A stretch of DNA of 64,000 nucleotides from Pieris napi. Taxonomy: Eukaryota; Arthropoda; Insecta; Lepidoptera; Pieridae. The notes under the pieces were generated by a model that was not told where the DNA came from, made no database searches, and saw only the letters and a program-made list of their open reading frames with translations. A program made the translations under genes and the position numbers. Position 1 is the stretch's first letter; each line of letters begins with the position of its first letter. This document shows positions 1-14,700 of the stretch, one piece after another. Where the stretch lies: the NCBI RefSeq assembly GCF_905475465.1, contig NC_062256.1, forward strand, positions 4,659,662-4,723,661, read 5' to 3'.

Positions 1-2280
1 CTGCATTGTATAGATCAAATTAGAAATAGAGTTGTAGTCACTGTGGTTGACTACAACCATAAATCAATTTTATATCGTTCAATGGTGGACTGTGCCTAAA
101 ATTACTCATTAGACATTTTCAGCAATTTTAATTACTCCTTTTATTGTGTCCAGAATGTTGAGAGCGTCGCGCTAATGTTACAGCGACAACAACTATAAAA
201 CTATTTAAAGTATGTGTGCATGCAAACGGTTATTTATACTAAGCAACTATTTCTGAGTGTATTTAGTATTCTTTTGAAGACGGGTTGAATGAAATATTTC
301 TAAAGTTTTCTACAATTTAGATACGTTTTCGATATACTCCTCCGTAACTACTTTTATAATGTTGCTTATTTCCTAATGATTATGTTCACGCTAAACTTCT
401 GCCGGTACCTATAGTATTACTTTATAAATTTGTCATCGTACTGTCATACTATGTGACGGTAACTATAGTATAAATAATGATTGACGTGTCTGTTTTGGAT
501 CAGTATTTTTTAATTCTAAATGCTATGCATCAGAGCATTGTTTAGTCGTTACGCGCGCAAGAAAGCAAAGGAAACCGGCAAAACAGATACAGAAATCTGA
601 GGCTAAGATAGAGGATTGTTCCACTAGGATTTAAAAATAACGTAATATGTATAAAACTTTTAGTACCAGTTAGTGTATAGTAAACTATCTTATATAAAAA
701 AAACTTTAAAGAACTGAGTATTCGTCTTTTCGTATGATGCTAATATTAGTAAAATAGTAGGTATATATCAAAATAAACAAAAAAGCACAGCTTATAAACG
801 TGTATTTATTTCAAGATTAAAATAAACACTACAAACGATTCTATTAATATACATTTCACTTAAAATACCTTACAACCATCAGCGTGACCTTGGGCAGTAC
901 CGCGCCACGAGTGTGCTCACGAAAATGTCATTTTGACAGCTGTCATCCGCAAGTACACTTGTGACGTGTCCCACCCGTATCGTGATACACAGAGATACTA
1001 AATGATTTAATTATATATTAATTAGTTCACTAATCGAGGACTGTGTTGCCAAGAATTGCATTTTTTGTTGACAATTCTCTGCTCTAAATAACAATCATGG
1101 CGAAAGAGGGCCGTGTTTTCAAATAATCGCCAAATAATCGCCAAATAAAGAGTCAAGCAAAAATCTTTGAAATATCCTTTTTAAATATATTTGTCTATAT
1201 TAGATAGTTTAAACGGAGCAAAGATCAGACTGTCTCTAGCAGACTTATAGCAAGTGTAGAAAGAAAAGTATAGCGACGAAATAGTTTTGAGCATTTAAAT
1301 CCTAACATGCCTCTAGTGAAAGAAACAGATGCATAATAGTTTCATCTTTGCTCCAATTTAAAACGTCATTGTCATATCCTTGAATGTCACATTTTACTTG
1401 TCAAAACTGTTAGTTTCTATACGAAACGTCACCAATTAACCATAAACACTAATAAGATAATTACTTTAAATTCTTGTAAACTGACTTGAAATTTTTCCCA
1501 TTAAAAGAATTTAAAGTAATGCATCTTCTTTCGTTCATGGTAAAAAAGACTGCTCAAGCTGATTGTCTCTTTGTTCTTAGAGAACCATTCTCTATATATT
1601 TCTATCATGATAGTTATGATATAAAGCATTTTATATTTGACAAAGATGTTCGTGTTTTAAAATCTGGTATTTATACCAATTTATCTCTATCCACGACGAT
1701 ACATTTAGTACCTTCTTGAGGCAATGTCTAGATATCGAATTAAACATATTCACGTTTACCGCGTAAACAAAAACATCTATCAGACTGTAATGACTGATGT
1801 ATTTTAAAATATAATGTATAGATAAAAACAAATCATAATGCGACTCAATGATCGAGCACTTAGGCGCGTATTCTAAAACGTTAACTAAAATCTAGTTAAG
1901 AGCTGTCAAACCACTTTCTTTTATGAAGTCTGACATATTTGACAGCGCTCAAGTCGAGGTACTTGATACGTTTTAGAATATGCACCTATTATTATATATC
2001 TGTTCCAGATCTTGTTTGTCTATGACTTCGGGAAATCGCTAAATTCCCCACTCATAGACAAAAAAATGAAATTTACAGATTAGTGCACATGGTGTCTGGA
2101 GTATTATTCCGGTAAATATATTTTGCCACAGCACCTAGGGTACAAATTCCGCGAAACTGAGTGCAAATAAGTACTCTAACATTAAACATGTAATGGATTT
2201 CGACTGAATTTTACCAGAGACAATAAAATGTTAAATATAAGTACATAAAAGTGCTCAGCACATAGATATGTTAACGCCAA
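1..2280. other. Non-coding left flank, downstream of the FAM193 stop codon
   Basis: I find no convincing exon on either strand. The region is AT-rich. It holds a SINE-tail fragment near 560-605 (the stretch reading AAACAGATACAGAAATCTGAGG), an imperfect direct repeat of AATAATCGCCA near 1118-1147, and a short TIR element at 1861-1988. It may contain the 3' UTR of the minus-strand gene that stops at 2281, but no poly(A) signal close to that stop stands out, so I do not place a transcript end. Confidence 0.6.
1861..1988. mobile_element. Short palindromic MITE, about 128 bp
   Basis: The left end TAGGCGCGTATTCTAAAACG is matched by the reverse complement of the right end, TAGGTGCATATTCTAAAACG, with two mismatches over 20 bases. 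The interior has no coding potential. The TIR structure with TA at both ends suggests a TA-inserting DNA transposon remnant. I inferred this from one copy only. Confidence 0.6.
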
Positions 2281-5200
2281 TTATTTATGATTTTGTCGCA
2301 ACGCAGCCGCGATATCCCTAACGTCCAATTGCACTTTGGGCTTGTGTTGCGGCGGCTCGAAAAAATAATCGAATCGTTTGAACGACTCGATCTCTCGATC
2401 TGTGACTTCGAGCGACGATAAATTCGTATTCGACGGCAGGAATACACTCGTTTCTAGAAAAGAATAACTAATAAATATATGGCGACTTTTAAAGCGTGGA
2501 TTAAACTGAGAAATAGATAAATATGGATGGAAGTGTGATAATGCATAATAAAAAAAAAACAACAAAAAAAACATCTTCACGTGAACGTGAATTAATTCAA
2601 CGTTTTGGCCGCTTTACAGAATTTTAAAACAATAGAAAAGCATTTGCTAAAAACTTATTTCAAGAAAAAAATTCTGATTGATAAAAATTAATAATTATTT
2701 TTTAGAATAAAAAATAACTTTAACTTAATAACCATTTTCGTGTGTTATATTGAGAAGTGAGGATAAAGAACGCAACAATATATGAGGTTGTCCATTCTCC
2801 ATATACAAGTAGCTAATATTAGGGACAAATTGATTTACGTCTTTAGATTAGAACCACTGTAAAAGTTAGTTAGGGAGCGTTCAAGTATTACGTAACGAAT
2901 TTTGGGGGGCGGGGGGGTCTTTTTGTAAAACGTTACGATACTGGGCGGGGATTGAATTACGCGTTATTGTTAATATTAATCCAGTACTTTACACCACATA
3001 ATGGTAACTTTTAGGTATAAAGAGTCACTCAGTTGCTATTGGGTAGAGAAGAACGTTACGGCGCGTTACATGGGGGGGGGTCAATAATCTCCAAAAATTG
3101 CGTGACGTAATACTTGAACGCTCCCTTATGTGTTGTTCTGTTAATTTTATTTTTCGAAAGCGTTTCTATATCGAACTCGGTTTTAATACATTCGCCCTTC
3201 CATATTTACCTACTCTGGATGAACTAGTTTCAATATATTCCAAACCTTTGTATGATCCAATTTTGAAAGTGCTTTAACGTAGATTGTGTTTGACGTTCCC
3301 TAACGGTACTAGAAAAAAATATTTCTATTATCTATTGGTCGATTCCGCTATTGCACCATTCAAAAATGTCCGACTTTATTATGTTCTCGGCACATACTGC
3401 TGCATTGCTCATAGACGTAAACATTTATTTAATTATTAATAACTATACAACTATTCTGACAGCTAATAGCCAATGCGATAGTTGTGTAACTTAATTTGAT
3501 ACCTCTTAAACAGAAAACTTAGTTAAAAGTTACTTTGTTTTTTTATTATTATTATTAATAACTGAATGTGCAGTGTATAATGCAGTGGCGGAGTGTTTAT
3601 TGCTAGTTTTCATCCGATCCACGCTCATTAATAACTTTTTATTTACGTTCATAAGTAGCGAAATTATTTCCCTTAACATGAAAATCTTACCAAGTTACAT
3701 GTCGATACCAAAATACCATCAAAACTAAATTCCCTCCTGAGCTACAAAGCAAAAATCAAAGTTACCGGGCGGATGTGTGATGGGCACATGCTGATCAGGC
3801 GGCGATGTCCCACCCGACTCACACGCAGATTCACACGTCATAGAACTCGTTGAAGATTGCATACCTGAAATATTATTATTTTTTATATATACTACCCACA
3901 TGAGCACATACTCGGAAGCGTTCAAGTATTACGTAACGAATTTGGGGGGGGAAGGGCTTTTGTAAAACTTTATGATGCGGAACGGGGATTGAATTACGCG
4001 TTATTGTAAATATTATTTTCGACATTCCAGTACTTTAGACCACATAATGGTAAGTTCTAGGTATAAAGAGTCACAAACATTTTACTATACTTGGTTACAG
4101 TACTGTACTTGGGTACAGAAAAACGTTACGGCGCATTACACGGTGGGGTGGGGGGGTCAATTATCTCCAAAAATTACGTGACGTATTACTTGAACGCTCC
4201 CTTATGTTCTTTATTGTAATAGGATATAATTAATCAATAATAACTACCAGATATACATATCAAGGATAATTGTATGTTTGTAAAAATAAACTCAAAATCA
4301 TTAGAACATTACAATATCTCTTATCCTACGGAGTACATAATTTGGTTAGTTAGTTTAAAAATTAAAAAATAAGGCAAAATCGGGTCATACAACTAGAGTG
4401 TTATGTTTAATATTAGGTATAAAGTATTTAAATCACATTTGACAGTATATTATACTAAAACTAGGCGTTCAAACAACAATAATATGTAATGTTTTCAAGG
4501 GGAAGGTGATTAGGTTTTTAAAGACTTTTAGGTGCTTTTATAGCGTGGGCGTATATTTGGCATATAAGTGTGACAACAATTAAATATTGCTGGACTTATT
4601 ATTATGACTGATGTTCTTATTATATGATGTGACATTTGCATGCCTATTTTTGTGTGGCTGATTGTGTGGATTTTTATAATCTAATATATAAAATTCTCGT
4701 GTCACAGTTTTCGTTGCCATACTCCTCCGAAACGGCTCGACCGATTCTCATGAAATTTTGTGTGCTTATTGAGTATGTCTGAGAATCGGACAACATCTAT
4801 TTTTCATCCCCCTAAATGTTAAGGGTAGTCCACCCCTAAATATTTTATTTTTATTTTTAGATATTTTTTTATGATACAGCATAAAAAAATACATACAACC
4901 CCTAACTTTTACCCCTCTACGATCAACCCCTATTTTTTTATTATACATGATATACATGGCAAAACGACGTTTGCCCGGTCAGCTAGTTAATCGATATAAA
5001 TGTACCACTTTCTTGCAAATAAATGATTTATTTATTATTATTATTAATATAAAACCGCGCGGTACAAAAACTCATAATGGGATAATAATAAATGACGAAA
5101 TGAAATCTTACTTGTGTGGTATTGTTGCGGATCCGGCCACCCGTGGGAGAAGACTGACTGACGCCCGTCTTGTTGACATGGCATTTCAGGGTAGCGCTCC

Positions 5201-8200
5201 TGGAAATTACACGGTTCTATTAACATTATGCTACAAATATTTATATATATATATATATATGCACATGTGTGCAAACAAATCAAAATAACAATCAAGAAAA
5301 ACTAATGTATGAGGAAAAAGAGCGATTAACATTATACAAATGTATATTAAACTAGCGGACCCGACAGACGTTGTCCTGCATGATATTTCAAATGATTAGG
5401 ATATTAAACAAAGTATGAAAGTACCGACTGCAGCGCCATCTACCGGGCTGATGTGAATCTAAACCATACAGGGCGCGACCCAAACGCATGTAAAAAAATT
5501 CATTCAAATCGGTCCAGGCGATTAAGAACAGTGACATATACACGTACAGTAGATTTTTATAAAGATAAATAATAATATAAAAGTAATTCAATGAAAGCTG
5601 GTACATAGAAGATACGTAGCGCGATAATTTCAAGGTTAATTGTTATGACAAGACATACTTACAGACTCTTCATTTATAGATTACCCAAAGTTATAATTTA
5701 TACAATTGTCTGTAATCAGTGTAAACTCTTTATAACGAATTTCAAGGGACCGAGAATTTTTTTCCGTTATAGGGAGAAAAGGAAAAAAAAACAAATTTAA
5801 CCAATTGCAATAATTTATATATATATATTAGAGATAGGTGACGATAGTGCGTTTAATAACTGAAACCAAACTAATCTTAGAATAATTTGCTGAAAAATAT
5901 GGGTTTATGTCTTTCTTAGAAATTTCGGCACCTCAAGAGGTTAGTTTTGTAAGCTGATTATAAAAACATTTACACTTAAGTATGTTGTTGATCTCCAAAT
6001 ATGAAAATATATCTTCGTTATAAAGAGTGAAATAATGTATGGGGTTTGTGTTAAACCAAAGAATTTAACTCACTTTTACGCAATAGAGAGTTTTTTGTTA
6101 CTGCAGATAACGTTATAAAGAGTTTTCTGTATTTAATTACCCATAACAATTTGCATATATGGCAACTAAAACGTAAAAGTTAGGACCTACCTGCCCCTTG
6201 TAAAACTTGGAATCCGATACATAATGTATGCTGACTTCATTGTTAAGCTGCGATCCAGCTCTTAGCCTTTGGAAATAGGGCAATTGATCGCCGTTCGATA
6301 GCTCCTCTTTTTTATCATTGAACAAAGCGTTTCTGAACACATTTCTGTCTTCTTGGCCGAATGGAGTGTAAATACTGTATTCTTGTTTTTCTTCTTCTCT
6401 GAAAATGTATTTGAAATTATAAAAATGACAAAACACAATATCGCATTAGTTAAATTTATCAATTATTTAATTATTTAAATTAAAAATTGTTTAAAAGTTG
6501 AACATTTAACCTAAAGAAAGCTATTTATCTTAAAAGGTATTTTACGACTTAATAACTCAATCAATCATAACTGTAATTATAAAAAAGGTGAAAACTGTTA
6601 CAATATATACCAAAAATATTTTAACAAGTACAGGCAAAGAAAAGGTAATTAAGTGAATTAAATGTGTTAACATGCACGTTAACTGTCATTTTAAAGAAAA
6701 ATATATTATATAGTATTCAAAATAATTATCCAATCTTACTTTATTTTTTTAAGTAATATAGCAGACGCTTAACAAACATTAACGGAAATTCTTTAGAAAT
6801 ATAACTTACCGTTTCAAAGGCGTCCCAATGGGTTCCGGTATCGGATTAGCAAATAACGAATCGTTAGGTCTGGTACCGATCGGATTCGGAGATACTTTTG
6901 GCTCATAGAAATCGGGAGCTAAAAAACTTTTCTGTTGCGTATCTTCATTCGTTTGAAACAGGGAATATCTGCAATAACAATTTTTTTATTTAAATATAAG
7001 ATTTGGATAAACAGTGGGTATAAACACGATGAAGGGATCCTTCTAATTTCATAGTTCCAGGCAAATGGTGAACAAATACATATTCTGAGTATCACTTTGT
7101 TACCGAACATTACATTTAACTCCGAAACGTATAACGCTTACACGCTTAACTATCTACTTACGCCCAAACCCAATAATCAATCCACAGTCTCGGATTGATA
7201 ACAATCTGAGATCAGGCCGTGGCAGTCGATCGATCTCCTACCTGCATCCCAATAACCAAACCCTATGAAGACAAACTATTTTTGGCGACGGATAAAATGC
7301 TCTTTGTCGTTCCATTTTACCAAGTTTTCACTCATATTTGATAATCAATGTAAACCAAATAAAGTAAATAACACCGTACAAATAACATTAAAATATACAT
7401 TTGTATGTTTAAAACAAAACAAACAACTCTTTTTAGTATTAAAAAAAAACTAATTTAAGTTAAAATCTGTTAAAATAATTAACTGTTGAAATTGAGCATT
7501 CGTCAACTGTCATTTTCAATCAAAGGTCTATCCACAAACACCGTTACGACCTCCCATGGATAGCTTGTATCGACAGATGGCTATTACAATCCGTCGATTG
7601 GTTATTGGTACAGTTGTTACAACATTTGGATTAAGATTACTATCTCAGATGGTGGATTATAGATTTAGATAGGTTATTGGGTTCGGGCGTTAGCCAATAT
7701 CTGTTAATAAAAGGTCTAAACATTTGCTGACCGTCTGTGATTGAATACAAAAGATTAGAAAGGTGTCTTTGGCGGCCGACACTGCAATATCTGCTTGGGG
7801 TTTATAGGAATTTGTTACAAATTATTTGAATTTGGCATCCCATGTAGCCATATGAATATTGTACTCAACTCTAAAGTATTGTTTAAATTCAAGGGATTTC
7901 GATTTAACGTCGATACCTAAATGGTCGCTATAAGGTCGTAATAAATACAATTCATTGTACTTATGTATAGGGCATAACATTTAAAATTTGTTACTATCTG
8001 ATATAATTATGGTTAATTTGACTAAAATATCTCCGAACAATTGGAATGTTCTAGTTCATTTATTATAAAAAATCATTATTTAATTAATTGTGAGCGAGTT
8101 ACGCGTGTAACTTTTTATCTTCGTCTAAACTTAGATGTTTCCAAATTAACAATCAAAGTTAAATAATTTATCCTCACATTTCTAGATGAGTCAGAACATT

Positions 8201-11200
8201 TATCACAAAGCACCTGCGTCTTATTTTTTTTTCAAAACCATTTGCGCCATATTAATCAAATAGCAATAAGACCCAGTAAAACACATACCCATCATCATTC
8301 TTCTGCGTGAAAGAGGCCAAATTGATCAGCCGACTGGGGAATTCCTCTTTCTGATTGTCCACCACATACGTCGGAAACGGTGCATAATTTTGGTTGGTGG
8401 GTGGCGTCATCATGCTCTGCTGGTGCATCATGGACATTAACGGGTTCCGAATAGTATACATTCCGTTAGACGTAGGGGTGATTGTCGCTTGGCAAGGAGT
8501 GGGGGGCATCGGGATGGGGTCCGGAATGCGGATGTCATTCTTTGGAGGGGCAGTTATTTGGACAGGGGGCAAGTTCGGATGGAACATTGGGTTGCGGAGC
8601 GTAACCATTTTGGGCTCTTTGGTCTCCTCTGCGGCTTTCTTAGCTTTTTTCTTGGCCTTTTTGGATTTCGGCTGCTCGGGGATTATTATTGTTTTTGGCG
8701 GTTCTGAAATGGAATTGTGAAATAGAATGCATAAAATGTTACGATAGTTTAATTAATTATAACAATATAAATTGTTTTATGGACTACATATCTAAATATT
8801 TAAAAAAACCTATTGGGTATTTAATCTGATTTTTAATTCCGTAGAAATCTGACAGCTATCATTTTTAGACATGTCAGAGATTACAAACCTTTTTAGCCGG
8901 GCACAATTTTCAATTCTACGGAATGTAAAATCAGAGTATAGATAGGTCTGAATATACTCTGATACACTTGTACACTGTAGCATAGACTAAAAAGTGTATT
9001 TCTTCGAAAAAAAAAAGTTGAAAACAAATTTAATAAGATCTAAAATGTGATATATCCATAAATAAGTACTGTAGAGAAATAATGTACTAATTATAAAAGT
9101 TAATTACAATAGATTAGATAGAACATACCTGGCTGTGCTGTAGAGAACATCATTAAAGATGGTTCAGCATTAATAACAGGCGGTGGTCGCGCGACAGGGG
9201 TGGGTGTGGCCGGGAGCTGGTTACATTTCCATAGGGGCTGAAGAGAAATAATTGTAATTAACGTAAATATTAAACGTTTATTATTTGGTAAAACTGCAGA
9301 CAACATAGACAAAATTTAGTGTTACATAAATGAAAGGGTAGAAAGTTTAACTCGGATATAATGTAAAATGGGATCAAAATGTCTTCTAATTCTTTAGAAT
9401 GGCAACACCATGCAATATCATAGACAGATTGCCAATGGACTTTGTATCCGGCTAATAAATAAATTTAAAAAAAAATCATAGACAGATACAGTTGCATTTG
9501 TTTGTTGAGTTTCAATTGGCGTCTGATCGGCGCCTGCGTCGGATGCGCGCACTGACTTACTTTAAAATCACCGTGACGGAGGGTGATAACCACAGAGATT
9601 GATAACAATCTCTTCGATTCTGCGACATATATAACTTTATCTTTCGTTTTACATAATCATTAAATTTTTAGTTTTCAGTTCGCAAATTGTAAACAACATG
9701 TTTACAATTTCACCAAAGACCACAATTTGAAACCAAAAAACTAGTGTCACAACAAACCAACGTTTGCCAAAAAGACTCTAAAAGTAATCAGCTGTTGTCT
9801 TGACCGCCATCTTGTTTTACATAATCAACACGCTGGCTTTCGGTCAGACAGATAGTTAAACGTTTTCGATGCTGCTTTATTTAAATAAAAACTCTAGCGA
9901 CATGATTGAATATCGATATTTAATTAACTGTCTAGAGATTCAGTTAGCACTCTGATTTAACTACTTTACTGCGACACATATACTCCAAGCGTGCGTCTGA
10001 ATTACATATAGACAAAGGGCAAAAAGTACAAAACAAAAATTTGCCAACATCTATTTAATAGGACAAGATCAGGTCTGTTTATAAAATACTTACGACGGAC
10101 TTAATGGGCGGGGTCTCTCTCTTCTCATTTGGATGTACTCTAGTCAAGGTTATTCCGGGAGGGAGACGAAGATCGGCTACCTGTAATCAAAAAAGAATTT
10201 AATGTTTGCCTGTTCTTTGTATGTTGTTTAAGAACCTATACATAAAAAAATATGTATTCATTAATAAGTAATTTAAAGTTACCGTTTATGTAATTATTCA
10301 TTACAGGTAACTAAATTATTTATCTGTCTCTTTTCATCACAGCGTCAATACAATTTATCAGAAAGAGACAAAACAGTGCTTTACGGAGCGTTCAAGTATT
10401 GCGTAAAGAATTTGGGGGGGGGGGTCCTTTATTACAACTTTGTTAATATTATTTTCGACTTTCCAGTACTTTACACCACATAATGGTAACTTTTATGTAT
10501 AAAGAGTCACTAGGTGGTCACGAAACGTTTTACTATACTTGGGTACAGAAAAACGTTACGGCGCGTTAAATGGGGGGTCAATAATCTCCAAAAATTGCGT
10601 TACGTAATACTTGAACGCTCCCTTAGTCAAACTATCAAATACTCTTTACTTTTTATGAATAATGAGGTAACATTATTATGTTGTTAAATTTTTTTTAATC
10701 ATTAAAAATCCTTCAAGAATAAGTACCATTTAACCATACAGTTCAATTTCACCATTTTAACGTGTAAATGTCTCCTAATGATGGTATCGATACAATTTTA
10801 CGGAAAGAGACAAGAGTGCTTTAATTAAAACTAAAGCAAACGTTTTCTGAATATAGAATTCTATATTAAAATATGAAAATCAGGATTTTTATCTTTTTTT
10901 AGTTTTGATATTCAAAAGACTGAAACTTTTGAAAGTTTTCGATTGAAGACATACCTGAACACCGCTGCTGAGCTGCTCCATAATGCTACAAGACGATGGC
11001 TTTTCACTTTCATTTGTACTAGCAGGCTGAAAATAAACAATTGTAGATTATACACTGGAATTATTGAAATCTAACCAAATATATATGATACTAGTGGACC
11101 CGACAGACGTTGTCCTGCATGATATTTCAAGCAATTAGTAAAGCAAAGTATGAAAGTACCGACTGCACCGCCATCTGGCGGGCTGAATTGTGAATCTAAA

Positions 11201-11764
11201 CCATTCCCAGATCCCCTTGAACACACACAAAAAATTTCATCAAAATCGGTCCAGTCGTTTGAGAGAATTTCAGTGACACACTCACAGAATAATTATATAT
11301 ATATAAAGATTTGTTTGCTGACGAAAAATGACTAAATAATAACCTTTATTACACTCCTAAGAACAAAACAATATATTCTGGCTTTAAGGTATTCTTAGTT
11401 TTGTTTTAATTACTTAACATTTTTTAAATCTTATCGATTATATGATAATATCCAGTAAATCGTAATTATTTATATATATATATATTATAAAACAGTATTT
11501 TTTTCTCCGGTAGTCAAAACCTTTAGTCTGGATATGTTAACTTAAGTCAAACCTCCTCTACATAACGTTAATGATATAATACTTGTTTATTACTTAAATA
11601 TAAAAAAAGGCCAACCTTTTTATTATTAACGACTTCTATAGTAGTATCAGGAGTTATGTTGATGACTTTCTGGATCTGTTCTTTCTTCTTCTCTTTCTTG
11701 GTGTTCTGGGGTGTTTGTTGTTGATGTTGTTGTTGTTGTTGGGGCTTTGGCTTTGTTGTTGGTG
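2281..11764 (-). CDS. FAM193: FAM193 exons 39-48 (residues 2447-2965), C-terminal part
   Basis: Coding exons: 11764-11616, 11026-10955, 10180-10094, 9237-9129, 8703-8289, 6968-6810, 6398-6191, 5199-5112, 3864-3766, 2453-2281 (stop included). Exon 39 has a Gln/Pro run and KKEKKKEQ. Exon 41 encodes VADLRLPPGITLTRVHPNEK. Exon 43 is Pro/Met-rich. Exon 46 (ERYPEMPCQQDGRQSVFSHG) was found because the frame fails without it: the joins around it need a length of 1 mod 3, and this 88-nt exon has it. Exon 48 ends VFLPSNTNL...VTDREIESFKRFDYF, the family's C-terminal motif, and stops 29 residues later. Confidence 0.85.
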
Positions 11765-14700
11765 CTGAAAACCATGATAACTATTAAGAATATTTAAAAT
11801 TAAATAAATAGTCTAAAGAAATAATAATTACTAGCTTTATTAATAAGCTTAAATTATTTATTTTATTATAAGTTAACCACATAATATTACTACTACGGTA
11901 TTTGGTACAAGCTATTTTATATAAAAAAAAGTTTGTAAAACTACACTTAAAACAATCATCCCAACCTATTTTTTCCTGTTTAGTTTCCTTTTTCTCCTTT
12001 TCCAATTTCTTTACTTCCTTCTTCTCTTCTTTTTTCTTTTTTTCTTCTTTCTTCTCGGTTTTCTTATCCTTTTTGTCTTTCGTTTCTTGTTTCTGCTGCT
12101 CCTTTTTCTCTGCCTTCTTCTTTGCCTCTTGCTGTTGAAGAAGTTCTTGCTGTCTCTTTCTTTCTTCTTCTTCTGCCTGTTATGACAATCACATTGAATT
12201 AGTAATAAAAATTAAAGCAACATTTTGATTTTAATCCTGTTACATATACTCCAGGGACGGATAAAAGAGCATTAACTATTTACAACTACTATATTATCTA
12301 GTAATTAAAGTAGCAATAAATTCTTACAAGATTTAAAATATTTGGTATATTCTATATAATATCTTTTGGTAAATAATAACAAATATCAAATGCTGCTGAT
12401 ATTTATTAAATTAAAAATACTAGGTTTTCTAAAAATATCGTTAAATTTTGTTAATTCGTAGACGTTTCAAAGAAATGCCTGATTGTGTGACAAGAAGTAT
12501 ATATCAAATAATACAAATACATAATTAAGAAAATATACAAACTTGTTGTTTTGCTAACACTTTCCGCTGCTTTTTGGATAGAGGTGGAGTTTCTTCTCTG
12601 ATCTCTTCCTTTTGTTGTTTTTTTTGTTTCTTTTCCTCGGCTTTCTTTGCCTGAGCCTGAGCTTCTTTCTGTTTTTTCTGTTAACAAATTACATTCTTAG
12701 TACTTAAGACGGTTTCTTATAACAAATTAAATTTCAAGTTAACAACAATCCCCCTAAAGCATCGAAATCACTCTGCTTTGGTTGGTTTAGCTTTACTTCC
12801 ATACAATGATACACTCTACATAGCATTACACCCACTCTCCATAACGAAAACAACAACTAAATAATAAAAAATACTGTTTAAGTTGCCGAAATTAGTTAAA
12901 ACTGCGGAGCTGTGTACGTTGTTTTATAATAAGAAATAAACTCGACTGTCGGTACTCATCATACGTACTGACCTTTTCAAGAAATCTGTTGTTTTTTTTA
13001 ACAAATTAGGCCTCAATATTGCTAGATTTGAATTAATAGGTTAAAAAATACAACCTAACTACTGGTATACTACAAAAATAACATTCAACGGAATAACGTT
13101 CAAATACGAATTGTTTTTATATAATTACTAACACTAGTCTGAAATAAACTTTATTTTTCTAATACAGATTTTACTTTCCATTTAACGGTAACTCCTTGTA
13201 ACGTCAAAATATGAACAGTCTCTTGAGTGTCGTTACATAGAGTTTACACTGTAAATCATTTTTTATTCCGCATATAGAAATTCATTACCTTTCCCTTAGC
13301 TAATTGATTGATATGAGCAATAGCTTGCTCCCAACTTTGCTTCTTATCAGCTTGTTTCTTTGCTTGCTGCGCTTCTTCTAGTAATTCCATGACTGAAACA
13401 TCAAATGCAATTATTAATTACATTACATTTATTACAACGCTTTGTGGTGGTAGACGATTTTTATTAACTATTAAAAACGTTATTGAACTTATATTATAAG
13501 ATAAGTATATAGGGAGCGTTCAACTATTACGTAACTAATTTGGAGGGGGGGGGGGGGTCGTTTTGTAAAACGTTACGATGCGGGGCGGGGATTGAATTAC
13601 GCGTTATTTTTAATATTATTCGACTTTCCAGTACATTACACTACATAATGGTAACTTTTAGGTATAAAGAGGTACTTGGGGGGTCACGAAACGTTTTACT
13701 ATTGGGTACAGAAAAACGTTACGGCGGGTTACGTTACATGGGGGAGGGGGTCAATAGTTAAAACGAAGTATATTTACATGATGTAAGGTTATGCAGATGT
13801 TTACTATGTTTTTGGAAGGTAGACATAAAAAGAAAACTCGTTAAAAAAAACTGAGTTTAATTTAAATTTTTTACTCATTTAAATAAAATATCATATGTAC
13901 AAGTTTCTGGTAAAAATTATTAACCTCTTTCATTAGGAGGATTAAAAAGTACTGTATAATAATGAAGCAGTTATACCTTTAGCCTGGTGATCATCCATGA
14001 CCTCTTGCTGTATGTTCGCCCCATTCTCCACTCTTATGACTCGCGCCATATTCTGTCCTGGCTCCAGGGATTTTGGGACCAGGCCTATACCTGGAAACAA
14101 ATACCTTGCTAAAACAAATTTATCGCGACGCGAATGGTATGGGTTGGGTATCTTTATGATAAATGCTTGCCAACCAAACATGGAAAGAAGTATGAAAAAC
14201 ATAAAAATAGCTGGATATGTCGGTGGACTACTACAAAAATACGGAAAAAGACTGAAGTAAATTATGTTCTAAAACAGTTCAAGAAAATTAGATTGGACTG
14301 GACTGGAACGGGAACATATAGAGTCGTATTTTTAATTAGACGAAGTCAACTGACATTTACGGTGTTGTCAGTTTTTAAAGAAATAAAAATAGTGTTGTGA
14401 CAAAGTAAAAACCCCTGAATTAATGATCGGTGATGGCACTAGTCGCCGCGCCGCGCTTTGTAATAAGACGTCAAAAAACTGATTGTACTAGTTACATAGT
14501 ACTAGTACCTAACTAATATCAGAGCACTTTTATACAATTTTGAAATAGAAATAATATTATTTTATTGATTGAAATGATTAACTATTCACACTCATTGTTC
14601 ATTCATCTGATTGAACAAGAACTGAACGCATCACTATTACTTTAAATACGGCAACATTATTTTACAAAGTGACATTAGCTACTGTCAGTTGGCTTCGTCT

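Noticed and set aside
1486..1719. 77-codon plus-strand open frame
   Set aside because: AT-rich chance frame without splice context or a recognisable motif.
5640..5730. Candidate exon ending at a good donor (AGTCT|GTAAGTATG) between exons 45 and 47
   Set aside because: Every long version contains in-frame stops; the 88-nt exon at 5112-5199 solves the phase problem.
8394..8720. Plus-strand Gly/Phe-rich open frames
   Set aside because: Antisense shadow of FAM193 exon 43.
13997..14400. Plus-strand open frames of 87-88 codons
   Set aside because: Antisense to FAM193 exon 35 or intronic; no supporting motif.
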